From positions 992,001 to 1,056,000 of the forward strand of contig NZ_SACN01000001.1 in the NCBI RefSeq assembly GCF_004005865.1: a DNA stretch of 64,000 nucleotides, read 5' to 3'. The notes under the pieces were generated by a model. The model made no database searches. It had not been told where the DNA came from and saw only the letters and a program-made list of their open reading frames with translations. Origin of the DNA: Sphingomonas crocodyli. GTDB taxonomy: Bacteria > Pseudomonadota > Alphaproteobacteria > Sphingomonadales > Sphingomonadaceae. This document shows positions 63,747 through 64,000 of this stretch, in pieces. Both the position numbers and the translations under genes were made by a program. Every line of letters begins with the position of its first letter. Position 1 is the stretch's first letter.

Positions 63747-64000
63747 TCAGGCGGGTTGGCCGTAGAGCAACTGTGCGGCCGCGGCGCTCATCCCGCGATA
63801 TTCGTGTCCGACATTGGGCACGGTGCGCAGCTGCCAGCCCAGACGCACGCCCATTGCCTTGGCCTGCCTCTCGCCCGCCGCGAAGAAGGTGCGGCCGCGT
63901 GAGAGGCGATCGATGCCGTAGCGATCGATCGTCGGGGTATGGAGCTGGATGCCGCCCGACTCCCCGTCATTGTCGGCCTCACCCAGCAGCAGGGTCAGCG
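63747..64000 (-). CDS. alpha/beta hydrolase, C-terminal part (cut by window edge)
   Basis: Open reading on the reverse strand from the window edge to TGA at 63747-63749 (84 codons). The translated part reads TLLLGEADNDGESGGIQLHT, RTFFAAGERQAKAMGVRLGW and TVPNVGHEYRGMSAAAAQLL. The LLLGEADN strand and the VPNVGHEY histidine are typical of the C-terminal end of alpha/beta hydrolases such as depolymerases or esterases. Family is inferred from this end only. Confidence 0.55.
   Translation of the reverse strand, partial: LTLLLGEADNDGESGGIQLHTPTIDRYGIDRLSRGRTFFAAGERQAKAMGVRLGWQLRTVPNVGHEYRGMSAAAAQLLYGQPA

Overview
The window is a GC-rich chromosomal segment (an rRNA gene, tRNA gene, transposase, phage gene or CRISPR array was not seen) with the gene content of a sphingomonad alphaproteobacterium (Sphingomonas/Rhizorhabdus/Sphingobium type). 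The assignment rests on three TonB-dependent receptors, a FecI/FecR/STN-receptor trio, a Tad-type pseudopilin module, and very many flavin, P450, SDR, acyl-CoA and spinster-type MFS genes. It is an inference from gene content, not from a marker gene.

Layout. 1-6.3 kb: the start of acnB (cut by the edge), three translationally coupled TadE/TadG genes, a small EthD-domain gene and a periplasmic penicillin-acylase-type hydrolase. 6.3-8.2 kb: a FecCD/BtuCD-type ABC importer. 8.2-13.2 kb: a reverse-strand run of TonB receptor, CMD-family protein, MFS transporter and beta-hydroxyacid dehydrogenase. 13.5-21.2 kb: a catabolic island with TetR, a LuxR-type solo regulator, SnoaL-like protein, Old Yellow Enzyme, zinc alcohol dehydrogenase, Baeyer-Villiger monooxygenase (BVMO), family IV esterase and a second TetR. 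A BVMO followed by an esterase is the usual ketone to ester/lactone to hydroxy-acid pair. 21.2-25.1 kb: sigma factor, anti-sigma factor and STN receptor (cell-surface signalling). 25.2-36.8 kb: housekeeping and surface genes (DUF2147 protein, an AT-richer membrane protein, a large autotransporter, SirB1-like protein, a siderophore receptor with a candidate Fur box, an MFS transporter, a secreted alkaline phosphatase, a ParDE toxin-antitoxin pair).

36.9-63.7 kb is a long catabolic supercluster: sulfotransferase and DUF1214 protein, AtuA-like protein, IclR regulator, amidohydrolase-2, MFS, VOC protein, a P450-GMC dehydrogenase-SMP-30 lactonase operon with a divergent GntR regulator, zinc alcohol dehydrogenase, SDR, acyl-CoA ligase, MFS, thioesterase, SDR, an unrecognised alpha/beta-barrel protein, two crotonase-fold proteins, IclR, a fused double acyl-CoA dehydrogenase, and a second amidohydrolase-2. 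Read together it looks like hydroxylation, oxidation, CoA activation and beta-oxidation or ring-hydrolysis of a hydrophobic cyclic or terpenoid/steroid-like carbon source. The substrate cannot be read from sequence. Both crotonases lack both catalytic glutamates of true hydratases, the P450 lacks the I-helix acid and the Old Yellow Enzyme has a changed active-site pair, so the chemistry may not be textbook beta-oxidation.

The intergenic spaces carry two families of dispersed palindromes (a REPIN-like CCCCGGA..TCCGGGG family and a larger structured GGGAGGGG family) plus several near-perfect operator-like palindromes beside regulators.
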